The notes below the pieces were generated by a model that saw only the letters and a list, made by a program, of their open reading frames with translations, was not told where the DNA came from and made no database searches. This document shows positions 52,846 through 62,502 of a stretch of 64,000 bases of DNA, piece by piece (the first letter of the stretch is position 1; the number at the start of each line of letters is the position of its first letter). The stretch lies in the NCBI GenBank assembly GCA_030041295.1, contig JASHOD010000105.1, positions 1-64,000 of the forward strand, in the 5' to 3' direction. Source of the stretch: Nitrososphaerales archaeon. Its GTDB lineage: Archaea > Thermoproteota > Nitrososphaeria > Nitrososphaerales > CADDZS01. Made by a program: the position numbers and the translations under genes.

Positions 52846-53217
52846 AAGAAGACAGCTCTGCGATAAGCAGCTGTTGACTACCTCGACGAGCTCCGCCATC
52901 GAGAAGGGCTTGCCTATGTAATCGATAGCGCCAATTGAAATCGCGTCTTCCATGATAGAGTCGTCGGCGCTCGCGAAGAGTGTCTTCGCGCTTGGATCGA
53001 TCCTGATTAGCTCCCTTAGGGCATCGAGGCCGGACATCTTTTCGAGTCTGTGGTCCAGTATGACGAGGTCAGGTTTGGGGTTTGAACGTTTGTATAGTTC
53101 CACGATTTCGTTGCCTGAAGCGACGACGGCAATAATTTCATGCCCGTGCCTTTTGAGCACCATTCTGTAAAGATTGGCGAGCGATTGTTCGTCTTCGGCA
53201 ATCAGGATCCGGGACAT
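52801..53217 (-). CDS. CheY-like response regulator receiver protein
   Basis: 138 residues, ATG 53217. Single receiver domain: ILIAEDEQSLANLYRMVL (acidic pocket), VILDHRLEKMSGLDAL (phosphoacceptor Asp), TLFASADDSIM and YIGKPFSM (conserved Lys). No output domain. The last ~18 residues (CLLLSATFPPRSWYFLF) run across the 3' end of the zinc-finger gene and are probably a non-conserved tail. Kinase partner not in window. Confidence 0.88.
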   Translation of the reverse strand: MSRILIAEDEQSLANLYRMVLKRHGHEIIAVVASGNEIVELYKRSNPKPDLVILDHRLEKMSGLDALRELIRIDPSAKTLFASADDSIMEDAISIGAIDYIGKPFSMAELVEVVNSCLSQSCLLLSATFPPRSWYFLF

Positions 53218-53392
53218 TTTCGGAACTCGCCCCCGACGTTGACTTTGAGCTGATGAAAAGACCCGTAGAATCCACCGTAATCGCGGTTGGTGTCTTCCAA
53301 CAGGCTCTCAGGATTCATTAACCCCTCGGAGCGAGTAAATAGCCTTTGTCATAGTTTTTCTAACATATTGAGCTATCCTGATTTTATTTGGC

Positions 53393-53941
53393 TTAACCGT
53401 AGCTAGAGTACCTGTTTCTGACTAGCTTACGCAGCTCCGTCGATAATCTATCTTCCAATTGCTTTTGGCCAGATGTAATTGTTAGTTGTGATCTATTGGT
53501 TAGGACGAATGGTCCTTCTGCGTAGGATTCTCCTTGAACGGGAGCAACGGGACTTATTGGGCGGAGTATTCTCTCAACGAGGTATCGATCCAGCGATCTG
53601 TCTTTTTCTTCGTTACCCGTGGTAGATTCTGAAAGCACCTTTAGTAGCTCAAAGGCTACTTTCTGGTTCAGTCTCCTATATCCATAAGAAATCGTCCCTC
53701 CGAGATTTCCAATCCTTCCGGCATCTACATCGGCCTTCGCGCCCAGCATGATCGGACTGGGTTTGAAGATGGAGTCGATCTTCAGCTGCCAAGTCTCATC
53801 GGGCCCGCCGATGTATGCGCCGAAAAAGCCGTTGTCTTCCTTTGCCGGGGGGAATAAAGTGAAACTCCAGCCGTTTGGGTTCTTTGAGTATTTGTCTAGC
53901 AGATACTTGCTTAGCGTCTTGCCTTCTAGGAATTCTACCAT
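53393..53941 (-). CDS. Hypothetical protein
   Basis: 182 residues, ATG 53941. Soluble, alpha/beta, no cysteine motif. NGFFGAYIGGPDETWQLKIDSIF and AGRIGNLGGTISYGYRRLNQK are the most distinctive stretches, and the C-terminus is charged and helical. Codon composition looks genuine, with no competing frame. Family not recognised. Sits between the receiver and tRNA-His. Confidence 0.7.
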   Translation of the reverse strand: MVEFLEGKTLSKYLLDKYSKNPNGWSFTLFPPAKEDNGFFGAYIGGPDETWQLKIDSIFKPSPIMLGAKADVDAGRIGNLGGTISYGYRRLNQKVAFELLKVLSESTTGNEEKDRSLDRYLVERILRPISPVAPVQGESYAEGPFVLTNRSQLTITSGQKQLEDRLSTELRKLVRNRYSSYG

Positions 53942-54096
53942 GGATCTTGCGCTTTTTTCCTACCGTTGATCCAAATCAAAGGACTAATGCATAAGAAACT
54001 TGTGGAGACGCAATCAGAAAACAAATTCATATATCGAGCAATCAAACACTTTATTCGAAACACAACTATTACCCCTGCTCTTATCAGCCCATAGCG

Positions 54097-54209
54097 GCCG
54101 TCGTGGTGCAGTTTGGTTAGCATAGGAGGCTGTGGCTCTTGCCTTTTCTTACCGATAGAAGAATAGAGCAGATACCTCTCGATCGTGGGTTCAAATCCCA
54201 CCGACGGCC
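54097..54209 (+). tRNA. tRNA-His(GTG) with a 38-nt intron
   Basis: Acceptor GCCGTCG (54097-54103) pairs with CGACGGC (54202-54208). D arm GTGC/GCAT, anticodon stem GGAGG/CCTCT with loop CT-GTG-G then A38 (54174), variable region CGATC, T arm GTGGG-TTCAAAT-CCCAC. The discriminator is C73 (54209) and the base before G1 is G, the G-1:C73 pair that marks tRNA-His. CCA is not encoded. The intron, at 54136-54173 after position 37, contains a CTCT/AGAG stem. Confidence 0.94.
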
Positions 54210-54612
54210 TCCTAACCCATGGCTACAAAAATTCTATATATTTTTGCATGCATTGGAAGGAACATAACTACAAAATAGAAAGAAAGGACATTCATCATTA
54301 GAAAAGAGATTCAAATAAGAACGCAGGAGACTGAAAGACCCAGATATTCCAAAGCTTGATAAGGAATTAATTTCCCAGCCTCTCTCTATTCTAGAAACAC
54401 GGCGCGCTTTCCAACCCCCTTCGGTTCTGTCTACACAATACTTAGCCCATTAGGCACTTTGCTAGGGGTTTTGGAGGTCTGTCTTTTGTACTCGTAATGC
54501 ATCTTTTCGCTACCGAGCTTCAGACCGTCGTAATGACTCTTCATGCCTACGCAGTGTCAATTTTCAAACTAGCCAAACCGATGATCACGGGAAAGAGGAC
54601 GGAGATAGCTGT
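54210..54612. other. Intergenic stretch, nothing recognised
   Basis: About 403 AT-rich bases with stops in all frames. It contains ATTCTATATATTTTTG just after the tRNA, a possible terminator-like T run. No further feature supported. Confidence 0.4.
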
Positions 54613-55410
54613 CTAGTCGAACGAGTTTGACTTGGTTAGAATTGTATCCACAATTTTTTCCATTGCATTTTGAATCGCATTGGGACGACAATAAAGCAGG
54701 TCTATCAAGTCAGAGCTACTGACTCTTGGGTCAAGAGGAATCTCTCCCAAGACCTTAGATTGAAGACGCCTTTCCAATTCCGATATTACAATTTTGCCAA
54801 ATGGATACAGCTTGGATTCTCTTCTTACCATGAAAGACATGTTAACGATTGTTCCTTCGAGTTGAACCCGTTCTATCCGTGCAAGTTCTGCTAATCTGGA
54901 AACTATACTTACTGCATTTGGAGAAGGAGTGGTCACAAGAATCAAGCGAGCCCTTTGTCCGAAAAGAGACAGGGCAGAGAGCACTTCATCTCCAGTCCCT
55001 GGAGGAAGATCGATCACAAGATAGTCAAGAGCGCCCCAATTAGTGAGAACGAAAAATTGGGTGATCAGGTTATCCTTTTGAGTGCCGCCTCGCAAGGGAA
55101 TTGGTTTTTCTCCCGTAAGGAAGCCGATGGACATGACCTTGAGCGAACCAATTCTCTTCGGCTCGAGACCCCTCGCGGTACTCTTGAGCGGTCCCTTCAG
55201 GTTGAGATTGTTTGGAATGCTTGCTCCGTGAATATCAAGATCAATGATCCCAGTCTTGAACTTTCTGTTCGAAAGAACAAGTGCTAGGGAAGACGCAACG
55301 AAACTCTTTCCAACCCCGCCCTTGCCGCTTCCGATCAGAAGAATATTTTTGATGGATTCGAGCTTTCGGGTTGCTTCTTCCTTGCCCAGAATCACCTTGC
55401 CTTCACTCAT
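54613..55410 (-). CDS. Mrp/MinD-type P-loop ATPase, probable HypB-like partner of HypA
   Basis: 265 residues, ATG 55410. Deviant Walker A GKGGVGKS (about 29-36), switch LDIHGASIPNNL and Walker B LVIDLPPGTGDE as in Mrp/NBP35 ATPases. No N-terminal DUF59 and no C-terminal CxxC pair of Mrp Fe-S carriers. It follows hypA by 5 bases. In Thermococcus an Mrp-type ATPase, HypB-AT, replaces the normal GTPase HypB and forms a complex with HypA to insert nickel, so that role is proposed here. Confidence 0.88.
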   Translation of the reverse strand: MSEGKVILGKEEATRKLESIKNILLIGSGKGGVGKSFVASSLALVLSNRKFKTGIIDLDIHGASIPNNLNLKGPLKSTARGLEPKRIGSLKVMSIGFLTGEKPIPLRGGTQKDNLITQFFVLTNWGALDYLVIDLPPGTGDEVLSALSLFGQRARLILVTTPSPNAVSIVSRLAELARIERVQLEGTIVNMSFMVRRESKLYPFGKIVISELERRLQSKVLGEIPLDPRVSSSDLIDLLYCRPNAIQNAMEKIVDTILTKSNSFD

Positions 55411-55415
55411 AAATA

Positions 55416-55859
55416 TTAATCCATCACCAATTTTCTCAGAATCATGTCTTCTCCGCCTTCAGAGACTTGACAATCTGAAGTATTGCACTTGGGGCAGTGA
55501 ACAAAAGCAGGGTAGAGATATGGTAAGAAATGTAGAGGAAGCTCTTCGCTGTCAGGTTCCTTCACAAATAGACTCTTTGAAACTCGCTTCAACTCCTTTC
55601 GTGCATCATCCATAGTAAATTTGGAACCACATTTTCTGCAGGAAAACGAAGCCTTGCTCTTGTTTAAATTGAAGCGAGCCCCTCTTAGCTCAGGGTAGCC
55701 AGGGAACAGAAGACACATGGCTTCAGAAAGGACCTTCGTGTCTAGTTGCATCAGTTCGCCGACGTCCACATTGATCTCCTTGACATGGTGAGCATTCTTC
55801 GACGTAACCTCGGAGAGTACGGAATCAATTATGATTTGAGCCACACTCATTTCGTGCAT
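55416..55859 (-). CDS. hypA: Hydrogenase nickel maturation protein HypA
   Basis: 147 residues, ATG 55859. N-terminus MHEMSVAQ gives the Ni-binding His2. The zinc site is Cys74-x2-Cys77 and Cys122-x2-Cys125, separated by an insertion of ~44 residues, as in archaeal HypA that works with HypB-AT. Delivers nickel to [NiFe]-hydrogenase large subunits. Co-transcribed with the downstream ATPase. Facing it across 154 bases is a degraded hydrogenase maturation protease gene. Confidence 0.93.
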   Translation of the reverse strand: MHEMSVAQIIIDSVLSEVTSKNAHHVKEINVDVGELMQLDTKVLSEAMCLLFPGYPELRGARFNLNKSKASFSCRKCGSKFTMDDARKELKRVSKSLFVKEPDSEELPLHFLPYLYPAFVHCPKCNTSDCQVSEGGEDMILRKLVMD

Positions 55860-56013
55860 TTAGGCAACTTCCCGCTCCTCTTGCCTCGGATTCTCTGGGA
55901 TAAGCTTGGTCCAGCAGTCCATATCAATTTTAAGAATGGGATTAGAATTTAGAAAATTCGCAAGTGACTAACTTTTTGGCGAATCAGCTGACCAAGCAAA
56001 TCCACACGGAGGG

Positions 56014-56476
56014 ACATTCGACCGAAAACTCGTCGTAATTGATATTGGAAATCAGTACACGAAAGATGACGCAATCGCCTTCTAGTCGCAAAAGAGCTAA
56101 AGGAAAAAGGAAGTAGCTTCTGATCAAGCCTTTATCTTCGAAGGAAAATACATTGGATCTATCAACACTTCTTCCTTTCAAGGGGGCAAGGAGAGTGATT
56201 GTAGTTGACACAATCAAGTCCGGCCTTGAGCCCGGAACTGTTTCAGAATAAACACTGACTCCAAGCAAATAACCAATATCAAAAATCTCAGATCTTCACA
56301 GCCTACAGCTATTTTCTATTCTGGATCTCGCAAATCAAAGCGGGTGTTTCAAGGGAGATCTCGTCCTAATTGGGATTGAACCGCTTGATTGTACTATGGA
56401 GAAAGGCGTATCCGACGTCCTAATGAACGCGATGCCTAAACTCATCGAAAAAGTGGTTGAAGTGGCTACAAAGTGA
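56014..56476 (+). pseudogene. Degraded hydrogenase maturation protease gene (HyaD/HycI type)
   Basis: Segments of one protein can be read in order across frames. LVVIDIGNQYTKDDAIA (56029-56079) then, after a shift, LLVAKELKEKGSS. In a third frame LSTLLPFKGARRVIVVDTIK, then SGLEPGTVSE, with two TAA stops, and in the same frame LFSILDLANQ, KGDLVLIGIEPLDCTMEKGV and LIEKVVEVATK to TGA at 56474-56476. These match hydrogenase C-terminal endoproteases: the DxG/N start, the VVDxIKSGxEPGT metal-binding centre and the D-LVLIGIEP strand. A GGAGGG ribosome binding site at 56008-56013 survives. At least two frameshifts and two stops make it non-functional. Confidence 0.82.
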
Positions 56477-56530
56477 GAGGGAAGTGATAATGTGTCAGAG
56501 AACTCCAGAGCGTTTGATAACTTTCCCATT

Positions 56531-58006
56531 TTATATTGAACTTGTCGCTGCAATCGTGGGTGCAGATTTTTCCCTCGCTACAACTATATTTTTCATCATT
56601 AGAGTGAACATGATAGAGGCCGCAAGAAATGCCATCCCGACAATGTAGATGTTATTGAATGCCAAGGCAGAAGGGAAACTGTGAAACAATGGGATGAAAG
56701 GAAGGCCCGCGATGCTACCGGGATAATACCCCACGATTGCATATTGTACAAATGTGGTCTCAAGAACTCCTCCCACTGCGGGAGCGATTGCGGATCCTAT
56801 ATTCCTAAACACAACATTCATTCCAGTCGATGCGCCTGCTTCGCTTTGGGGAGTCGAAAGTAAGAGAATATTGATCACTCCAACAAAGACAAAAGACATT
56901 CCGACTCCAACCAAGGTAGCGTTTTCCAAAATTGCGGTGACTGACGCTCTATTGAAATAGAACGCTATGAACGCAACGAAGATCAAAACATTCCCTGTCA
57001 AGATAGCTGTCTTCGGCCCTCTATTCCTGGTCACTAGCGCAGATATCGGCGCAAATCCCATCGCGGTCAGAGCCGCCGGAAGCATGCTAAGACCTGCCGT
57101 CAGCACCGACTCTCCGAAACCTGCTGGGCTTGGATCTTCAAGCATGGGAGGCACAGTGAAGAACATGAAAAACATAGCAGACATCGCGAACAGCCCAGCA
57201 AAATTCGAAAGGAAAACATTCCTTATTCTTAGTAATTTCATACTGATGAACGGATGAGATACCCTTGTCTCTACGTAGAGAAAACCGGACAACATGATTG
57301 CGGAGGTTGCAAATAGACCGGTGATGCTCGGAGATAACCATCCCCAGTACTCACCCTCTGATATTCCCAGAATTAGCGAGACTAGACCTAAAGAAAGCAT
57401 TGCCACGCCGATGTAGTCGACTCTTTCCCTCAGTCGCCTAGGCGAATCTCGTAGAGTCGTTGCCGAAAGGATTGCAAGAAAGTACGCGAAAGGAATAGCA
57501 GAATGATAAGACCACTCCCAACCTAAATTCTGTGTGATCCATGCGCCTCCGACTAGTCCAACTGCTGCGCCAGCGATGTATGTTGAACTTAGGATCCCTT
57601 GTGCCAGCGCGAGATTTCTTTTAGGTACCTGATCGTTAAGAAGAGCAAATGCAACAGGAAACATTCCTATACCTAGGCCTTGCACCGCTCTCACGGCGAT
57701 AAATTGGTCCAAGTTTTGAGCAAATCCGCCGAGGGTCACAGCGAGTGAATAAACAATTGCAAGAATGACGAAAATCCTCTTCTTCCCGTACATATCAGCA
57801 AGCCTACCGAAAAGTGCTGCTGACACCGTCCCGGACAATATGTAGGCGGTTATCACCCATGATAAAGTATCATAGTTTGTCGAAAAGAAATTAACCAGTG
57901 TTGGGAGAGCCGGGGTTATCATCGTTTCAACATATGTGACTAGAATTCCCATGAATGCCATTGTCACGATCGTCAGTGTGGCGTGTCTAGAAAAGGTCGA
58001 GCTCAT
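56531..58006 (-). CDS. MFS transporter, DHA2 family (14 helices)
   Basis: 491 residues, ATG 58006. Motif A is GRLADMYGKKRIF after helix 2 and motif C-like GAAVGLVGGAWI in helix 5, placing it in DHA2 drug/H+ antiporters, which have 14 helices. The D motif AVRAVQGLGIGMFP is also clear. Proton-driven export of hydrophobic compounds is the usual role. Single gene on the minus strand, its 3' end facing the protease remnant. Confidence 0.92.
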   Translation of the reverse strand: MSSTFSRHATLTIVTMAFMGILVTYVETMITPALPTLVNFFSTNYDTLSWVITAYILSGTVSAALFGRLADMYGKKRIFVILAIVYSLAVTLGGFAQNLDQFIAVRAVQGLGIGMFPVAFALLNDQVPKRNLALAQGILSSTYIAGAAVGLVGGAWITQNLGWEWSYHSAIPFAYFLAILSATTLRDSPRRLRERVDYIGVAMLSLGLVSLILGISEGEYWGWLSPSITGLFATSAIMLSGFLYVETRVSHPFISMKLLRIRNVFLSNFAGLFAMSAMFFMFFTVPPMLEDPSPAGFGESVLTAGLSMLPAALTAMGFAPISALVTRNRGPKTAILTGNVLIFVAFIAFYFNRASVTAILENATLVGVGMSFVFVGVINILLLSTPQSEAGASTGMNVVFRNIGSAIAPAVGGVLETTFVQYAIVGYYPGSIAGLPFIPLFHSFPSALAFNNIYIVGMAFLAASIMFTLMMKNIVVAREKSAPTIAATSSI

Positions 58007-58063
58007 GACTCTTCATTTCGCTCTAAAATTATCGAAGAGTACAAATTTTTTTGAATCGGAAAT

Positions 58064-59425
58064 CTACTGAGCTAAAGGTTCCTTTTGCACTATTGTCTTG
58101 TTAGGGTTCACTAATGAGTTCTTTCTTCTTCTTCTTGAAGCTCGAAGAGCAGTTATTGCTACTACGATGATTACGATAACCGCCACAATAATAGCCAGAA
58201 TTATTATTGGATTTGAAATCTCCGAAGATATGCTTTGAACAAATGTGCGATGAACCGGAATCAAAATCGACGATTCTTGAGCAAATGGAGTGAGAGAGTT
58301 TGACTGTGCCCACGTAACAAGAAAACCGAGGGAGTAGGTTCCCTGCGGAACGCTTGAGCTTACTTGGATCACATAAGTGACGTTTACTACTTGACCAGGC
58401 ATAATAGTTCCGACTGATTGATTCATCGCGGTTAGTGCTAGCAGGGGATTTTCAGAAGATGGAATGCTAGGACTGAATACATTTGAGGGGAGCATAGTCA
58501 ACATTGTAAATTGCGCAGGTACGGTTCCAATATTTTCAACTTGCATAGTCACGTAGTCTGCGCTATCTCCTATGTTCACTGTAGGCATGTCGATTGATTT
58601 GAGCTGGATTATTGCTCTCGGCTGTTCTATGAACGGAATCACAAATTGCTGCGACAATCCACCGTTATAATTCACGACAAGAGTCAATGAAGTATTTTCG
58701 GGTACAGATGAATTGGCAATTGACAACACAAATGTAATAGGCACTGGAGTCCCGACTGGTAGAAAACCGAGGAAGGACGAAGTTGATCCCTTTGTCGCCG
58801 GAGAGACTGGATAGGATGTTATGAGATTTGTGCTCACGTTAGATGCAATTGACGTGCCGGTGTTTTGGATATAAATCTCCAATGAAGCAAGCGTCATGCC
58901 CGGGAAGATCAGGGCTGGATTGTATGTGAATCCAGAAACTGCGATCTTTGAGCTGCCAAGTATCGCAACACTAAATGAAACACTCTGAGAGAAAAGAGCT
59001 GTGCCGTTGCTGTAAGTAACCATCAGAGATTGGTTATAAATCCCCGGTGTTGCGGATGAAGATACGTCGTAGTATCCGATTACCACGACGGATTGTCCCG
59101 CTGTTACCTCTGGGACGTATTGACTGATTGTTTGAGGTTCGCCGCTTACAGGTGTAAGGGGCGAGATCGTGGAAAAGGAAACATTAACGGCATAAATTGG
59201 AGTTGTAGGCCCCAAATCATACAATGTAATAAAGAGAGGAAGATTCGTAGATGATGGCGCCGCCACAAGTGGAGACTGCGTGGATCCCCACACAGCTGTT
59301 GCTTCGAACGCTTGGTGTCCAATAGGATCCGTGACGGAGTTGCTGCCTACGGAAAAAAGCGTTGAGCTCAGGAGTAACAGAGAGAGAACCGCGATAAGGC
59401 ATGAGGAGTATATTGATCCTTTCAT
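58064..59425 (-). CDS. Secreted CARDB/S-layer-like protein with C-terminal anchor
   Basis: 453 residues from ATG 59425; the longer reading to 59548 adds a non-signal N-terminus, while 59425 starts with MKGSIYSSCLIAVLSLLLL, a good signal peptide. The mature chain is beta-rich with repeated Ig-like/CARDB units (VTYSNGTALFSQSVSFS, MQVENIGTVPAQFTML), many N-glycosylation sites, and a final membrane helix IIILAIIVAVIVIIVVAITAL followed by RRRRK. Cell-surface structural or binding protein; archaeal COG1361-type. Confidence 0.83.
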   Translation of the reverse strand: MKGSIYSSCLIAVLSLLLLSSTLFSVGSNSVTDPIGHQAFEATAVWGSTQSPLVAAPSSTNLPLFITLYDLGPTTPIYAVNVSFSTISPLTPVSGEPQTISQYVPEVTAGQSVVVIGYYDVSSSATPGIYNQSLMVTYSNGTALFSQSVSFSVAILGSSKIAVSGFTYNPALIFPGMTLASLEIYIQNTGTSIASNVSTNLITSYPVSPATKGSTSSFLGFLPVGTPVPITFVLSIANSSVPENTSLTLVVNYNGGLSQQFVIPFIEQPRAIIQLKSIDMPTVNIGDSADYVTMQVENIGTVPAQFTMLTMLPSNVFSPSIPSSENPLLALTAMNQSVGTIMPGQVVNVTYVIQVSSSVPQGTYSLGFLVTWAQSNSLTPFAQESSILIPVHRTFVQSISSEISNPIIILAIIVAVIVIIVVAITALRASRRRRKNSLVNPNKTIVQKEPLAQ

Positions 59426-59720
59426 GGTACTAGCGTTATTGTCTAAGCAATTTAAACGAGGATTACGATTCTCATTACTGAGAACGAATTGAGAGCATCG
59501 GGGCTGATTTTCTAGATCCTCTTCATTCTCTGCAGATGAGTCGGTCAAAGCATGAGGTGAAAAGAGAAGTCTGCATTCAAATGCTCACATCTCCGTTAAT
59601 GTGCCTCACGGGCAATGAGATAGGTTTGTAACAGTCTCGATAACAGGTTTTTTCGAAACTTAGTAAGATTTAGAACATTTGGAATAGCAGTTATCAGCGT
59701 TGTCGATTCAAAGATTAAAC

Positions 59721-60344
59721 ATGAGGAAATACTGCTTCGAACTTGTTTTAGGGCTGGTAATTATTGGTGCCTTGCTTTACGCAGCAGCCGAGCGTCAATT
59801 CACCGTAGCCGGCGGCGCCTTATCTTACGCTTCATTAGTCTTCTACTCTCTCTGCTTCGCCCTGACCTCGTTCTTCTTGAATCGCCAGGGTTTGAGATTT
59901 CTTGAACGAATTTTTTACTGCTTTGCGGCGATGGCGAGCGGAATTGTGCTATTTGAACTGGTCTACCATTATGCGTATGGCGTACTAAGCTTTAACGACT
60001 TTTTACATTATGAGCTTTTTTTCTTTGGGAATCAATCGGCCAATGGATATTTTTCGCTAGACTGGTATCTTATCATTCTTGTAGTTCCATTCATAGGTTG
60101 GAAATACATGAGAGTTAGCAAGACTCTCATCGCCGTGATTATTTTTTCGTCGGCGGTGATGTTTTTCTGGGTAGCGACGGGGTATCCACAATTCCTATAC
60201 CCCCAATGGTTCCCATCTTACGGCCCCTTCATCGATATAATCCAAAAAGGGAATACGAACCAAATAGTGTTCTTTGGTGAATTGTTCAACGGTCCTGCCA
60301 AGATAATCGCGATTATTCCTGCCCTTCTATTCAACAAAAAATAA
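59721..60344 (+). CDS. Polytopic membrane protein
   Basis: 207 residues from ATG 59721; TTG 59700 adds seven. Six membrane helices (YCFELVLGLVIIGALLYAA; LSYASLVFYSLCFALTSFFL; IFYCFAAMASGIVLFELVYHY; LDWYLIILVVPFIGWKYM; LIAVIIFSSAVMFFWVATGY; IIAIIPALLFNKK), with aromatic-rich loops. No family recognised. Followed by a GT-like membrane protein at 60417. Confidence 0.75.
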   Translation: MRKYCFELVLGLVIIGALLYAAAERQFTVAGGALSYASLVFYSLCFALTSFFLNRQGLRFLERIFYCFAAMASGIVLFELVYHYAYGVLSFNDFLHYELFFFGNQSANGYFSLDWYLIILVVPFIGWKYMRVSKTLIAVIIFSSAVMFFWVATGYPQFLYPQWFPSYGPFIDIIQKGNTNQIVFFGELFNGPAKIIAIIPALLFNKK

Positions 60345-60416
60345 CAGAAACTCAAGAACGATACCAATCATTCAGCTTCTTCATACTAATTGATCTACGG
60401 GTTCTAAGATTCTGCC

Positions 60417-62456
60417 ATGGCACCGGTCAAGAGCTCAAGGGCTCTTCGTTTCAGAATGCATTTACTTCTCGTCTGCTGTCTGTCGGCGCTAGGATCTTTT
60501 CCTCAATTTTTAACGCAAGCGATCCCTGGACGAGACTCTCAAAGCCATGTAGCAAAGACTGCTTTCTTGATGTACTCATTCGCGCATGGGAATTTCTCAG
60601 GATGGAGCCAGTTTTGGTACGGCGGATTTCAGCTCTTCTACACTTATTCTCCCCTGACCTACATTTTTGCTGGAGTACTAGGCGCTCCATTTGGAAGTGC
60701 GCTTCTTGGGATGAAGATCCTGATCACGCTTTCTTTCATTGTATCTGGCCTCGGTGCATTCGCGCTTGCACTCGATTTCGGAATCTCGCCTAACTGGTCT
60801 CTGATGGCGGGACTGCTTTTTGCTCTTACCCCTCCACACTTGCTAGCTCTTTTCGATTACGGCAGCCTCAGTTACTCTCTTGGTTTTGCCTTCGCTCCTT
60901 TTCTCTTCTTGGGCCTCCGGTATGCTCTAAGACAGAGAACGTTTGTGTCAGCAATATATCTCGGAATGATTGGCGCGGTATTTCTCCTTTCTAATGATGT
61001 GAGCCTATACGTTTTCGTGTACCCCTTGCTGGCCTACATGATTATTTCGACCGCAAAGTCGAAGGGTCTCAAAAGCGCTATCGTAATTCTCGAATCATTG
61101 GGTGTTGCTTTCCTGCTAAGCGCTTTTTGGTTCATCCCCTATCTGAATTACCAAATAAACGGCGGCCTAGGTTTGATTGTTGCTACTGGAACCGCTTTCC
61201 CAAGTTCTGTGTTGATATATTGGTACTCTCTTGTAACCCCAAATTTTGGGAGTTTCCCTGCGGCATTCTTGAGCTGGATTTTGCTCTTACCAGCTCTCGC
61301 ATCAATTGTCTTCCTGAAAAGAAGAGAAGAATTGGCTCTTTACGCGGCGGGACTAGTCTCAATATTTCTCACTATCGGAGGAACAATCAATTCTCTATAT
61401 TACAAAATTCCCATTATTCTAGCACTTGAATTTCCCGCGAGATTCCTTATTGGGGACGTGCTTTTCTTGAGCCCTCTTGCAGCTTTGTTCTTCTTCCGCC
61501 TCTTTCAGCACCTCTCAACAGTCCGTTGGAATCCTATATTACTCAAATCTGGAGTAATGTTTGTCATCTTTCTTCTTGTGGTAATTCCAATAGCAGAGCC
61601 ATCAACGCCGAAGATCGGTCTCAACACTTGGCAAGTTTCGGATCCAGCAGAAAAGTCAGCTGATAGTTTTCTCGCAAATCAAACTGGATTTTTCAGAGTA
61701 ATGGTCATCGATCAATTCTATGAATCGTTTCCAGAGTTTACAATGAAGAGTTCGATTGGCGGGTGGTACCCTCAAGCAGTGCCCCAGTTATACTCGAACT
61801 ATTTCTTTGATGTGTATTACTGCGGTGCGGGAGAGGACGTGTTGCAGGGCCTGCGTTTGCTAGGTGTGCGATACGTGATGATCGATTACGGATATGGGGG
61901 AGATGCTACAACAGCAATAAAATCATACAACTCTTCGTCGTCGGTTTTCGGTCCTGCGGTATACGAGAACAACGCGATTGCAATTTATCAAGTTCCCAAT
62001 CCTCAGCTCGTTTACGTGAGTGAACAACCTCCGGGGACTCTCGCGAGCAGTGTTATGAGCCTTTCTCAAATTGGCAGCTGCGGCGCACCAATTCCAAGCC
62101 CTCCATCATCTCCAATCAACAATTCCGTATCGAATTTGAACTGGGGGGAAACCAAGATTTCCTTCGACGTGAATGTTAGCCAATCCGCTTACGTGACTAT
62201 TTCGAATTCATATTCTTCCGGTTGGCTTGCAAAGGATAACGGAAGTTCCATACCTATGTTGTTCACCAGTCCGGGACTTCCTGTGATCGGTGTTAAACCA
62301 GGATTGAATCACATCGTCTTGTATTATACGGGTGCACCTTATTCCGATGGCGCGGGTGTCTTGTCCTTGGCAACTTTGTCCGGAATAATATTGTTCTTGA
62401 GATGGAATGATAATAAGAGGAAGGGCATAGCCGAACAAGAGCGGGGAAAAGGCTGA
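60417..62456 (+). CDS. Membrane protein related to PTPS-related/GT-C glycosyltransferases
   Basis: 679 residues, ATG 60417, with about twelve membrane helices in the first 430 residues. The early motif PGRDSQSHVAKTAFLMYSF and the following FWYGGFQLFYTYSPLTYIFAG match the archaeal 6-pyruvoyl-tetrahydropterin-synthase-related membrane family, whose name is historical; the acidic/His loop resembles GT-C glycosyltransferases. A periplasmic-type C-terminal domain (about 440-640) is followed by a final helix. It probably acts in surface glycan assembly. Confidence 0.82.
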   Translation: MAPVKSSRALRFRMHLLLVCCLSALGSFPQFLTQAIPGRDSQSHVAKTAFLMYSFAHGNFSGWSQFWYGGFQLFYTYSPLTYIFAGVLGAPFGSALLGMKILITLSFIVSGLGAFALALDFGISPNWSLMAGLLFALTPPHLLALFDYGSLSYSLGFAFAPFLFLGLRYALRQRTFVSAIYLGMIGAVFLLSNDVSLYVFVYPLLAYMIISTAKSKGLKSAIVILESLGVAFLLSAFWFIPYLNYQINGGLGLIVATGTAFPSSVLIYWYSLVTPNFGSFPAAFLSWILLLPALASIVFLKRREELALYAAGLVSIFLTIGGTINSLYYKIPIILALEFPARFLIGDVLFLSPLAALFFFRLFQHLSTVRWNPILLKSGVMFVIFLLVVIPIAEPSTPKIGLNTWQVSDPAEKSADSFLANQTGFFRVMVIDQFYESFPEFTMKSSIGGWYPQAVPQLYSNYFFDVYYCGAGEDVLQGLRLLGVRYVMIDYGYGGDATTAIKSYNSSSSVFGPAVYENNAIAIYQVPNPQLVYVSEQPPGTLASSVMSLSQIGSCGAPIPSPPSSPINNSVSNLNWGETKISFDVNVSQSAYVTISNSYSSGWLAKDNGSSIPMLFTSPGLPVIGVKPGLNHIVLYYTGAPYSDGAGVLSLATLSGIILFLRWNDNKRKGIAEQERGKG

Positions 62457-62502
62457 ACTGATATTATTCTGCAACATTTGTGGCGATTTGGATTTTCGCA
62501 CT

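Noticed and set aside
55984-56268. Minus-strand frame of 94 codons
   Set aside because: Antisense to the hydrogenase protease remnant, whose plus-strand motifs are clear.
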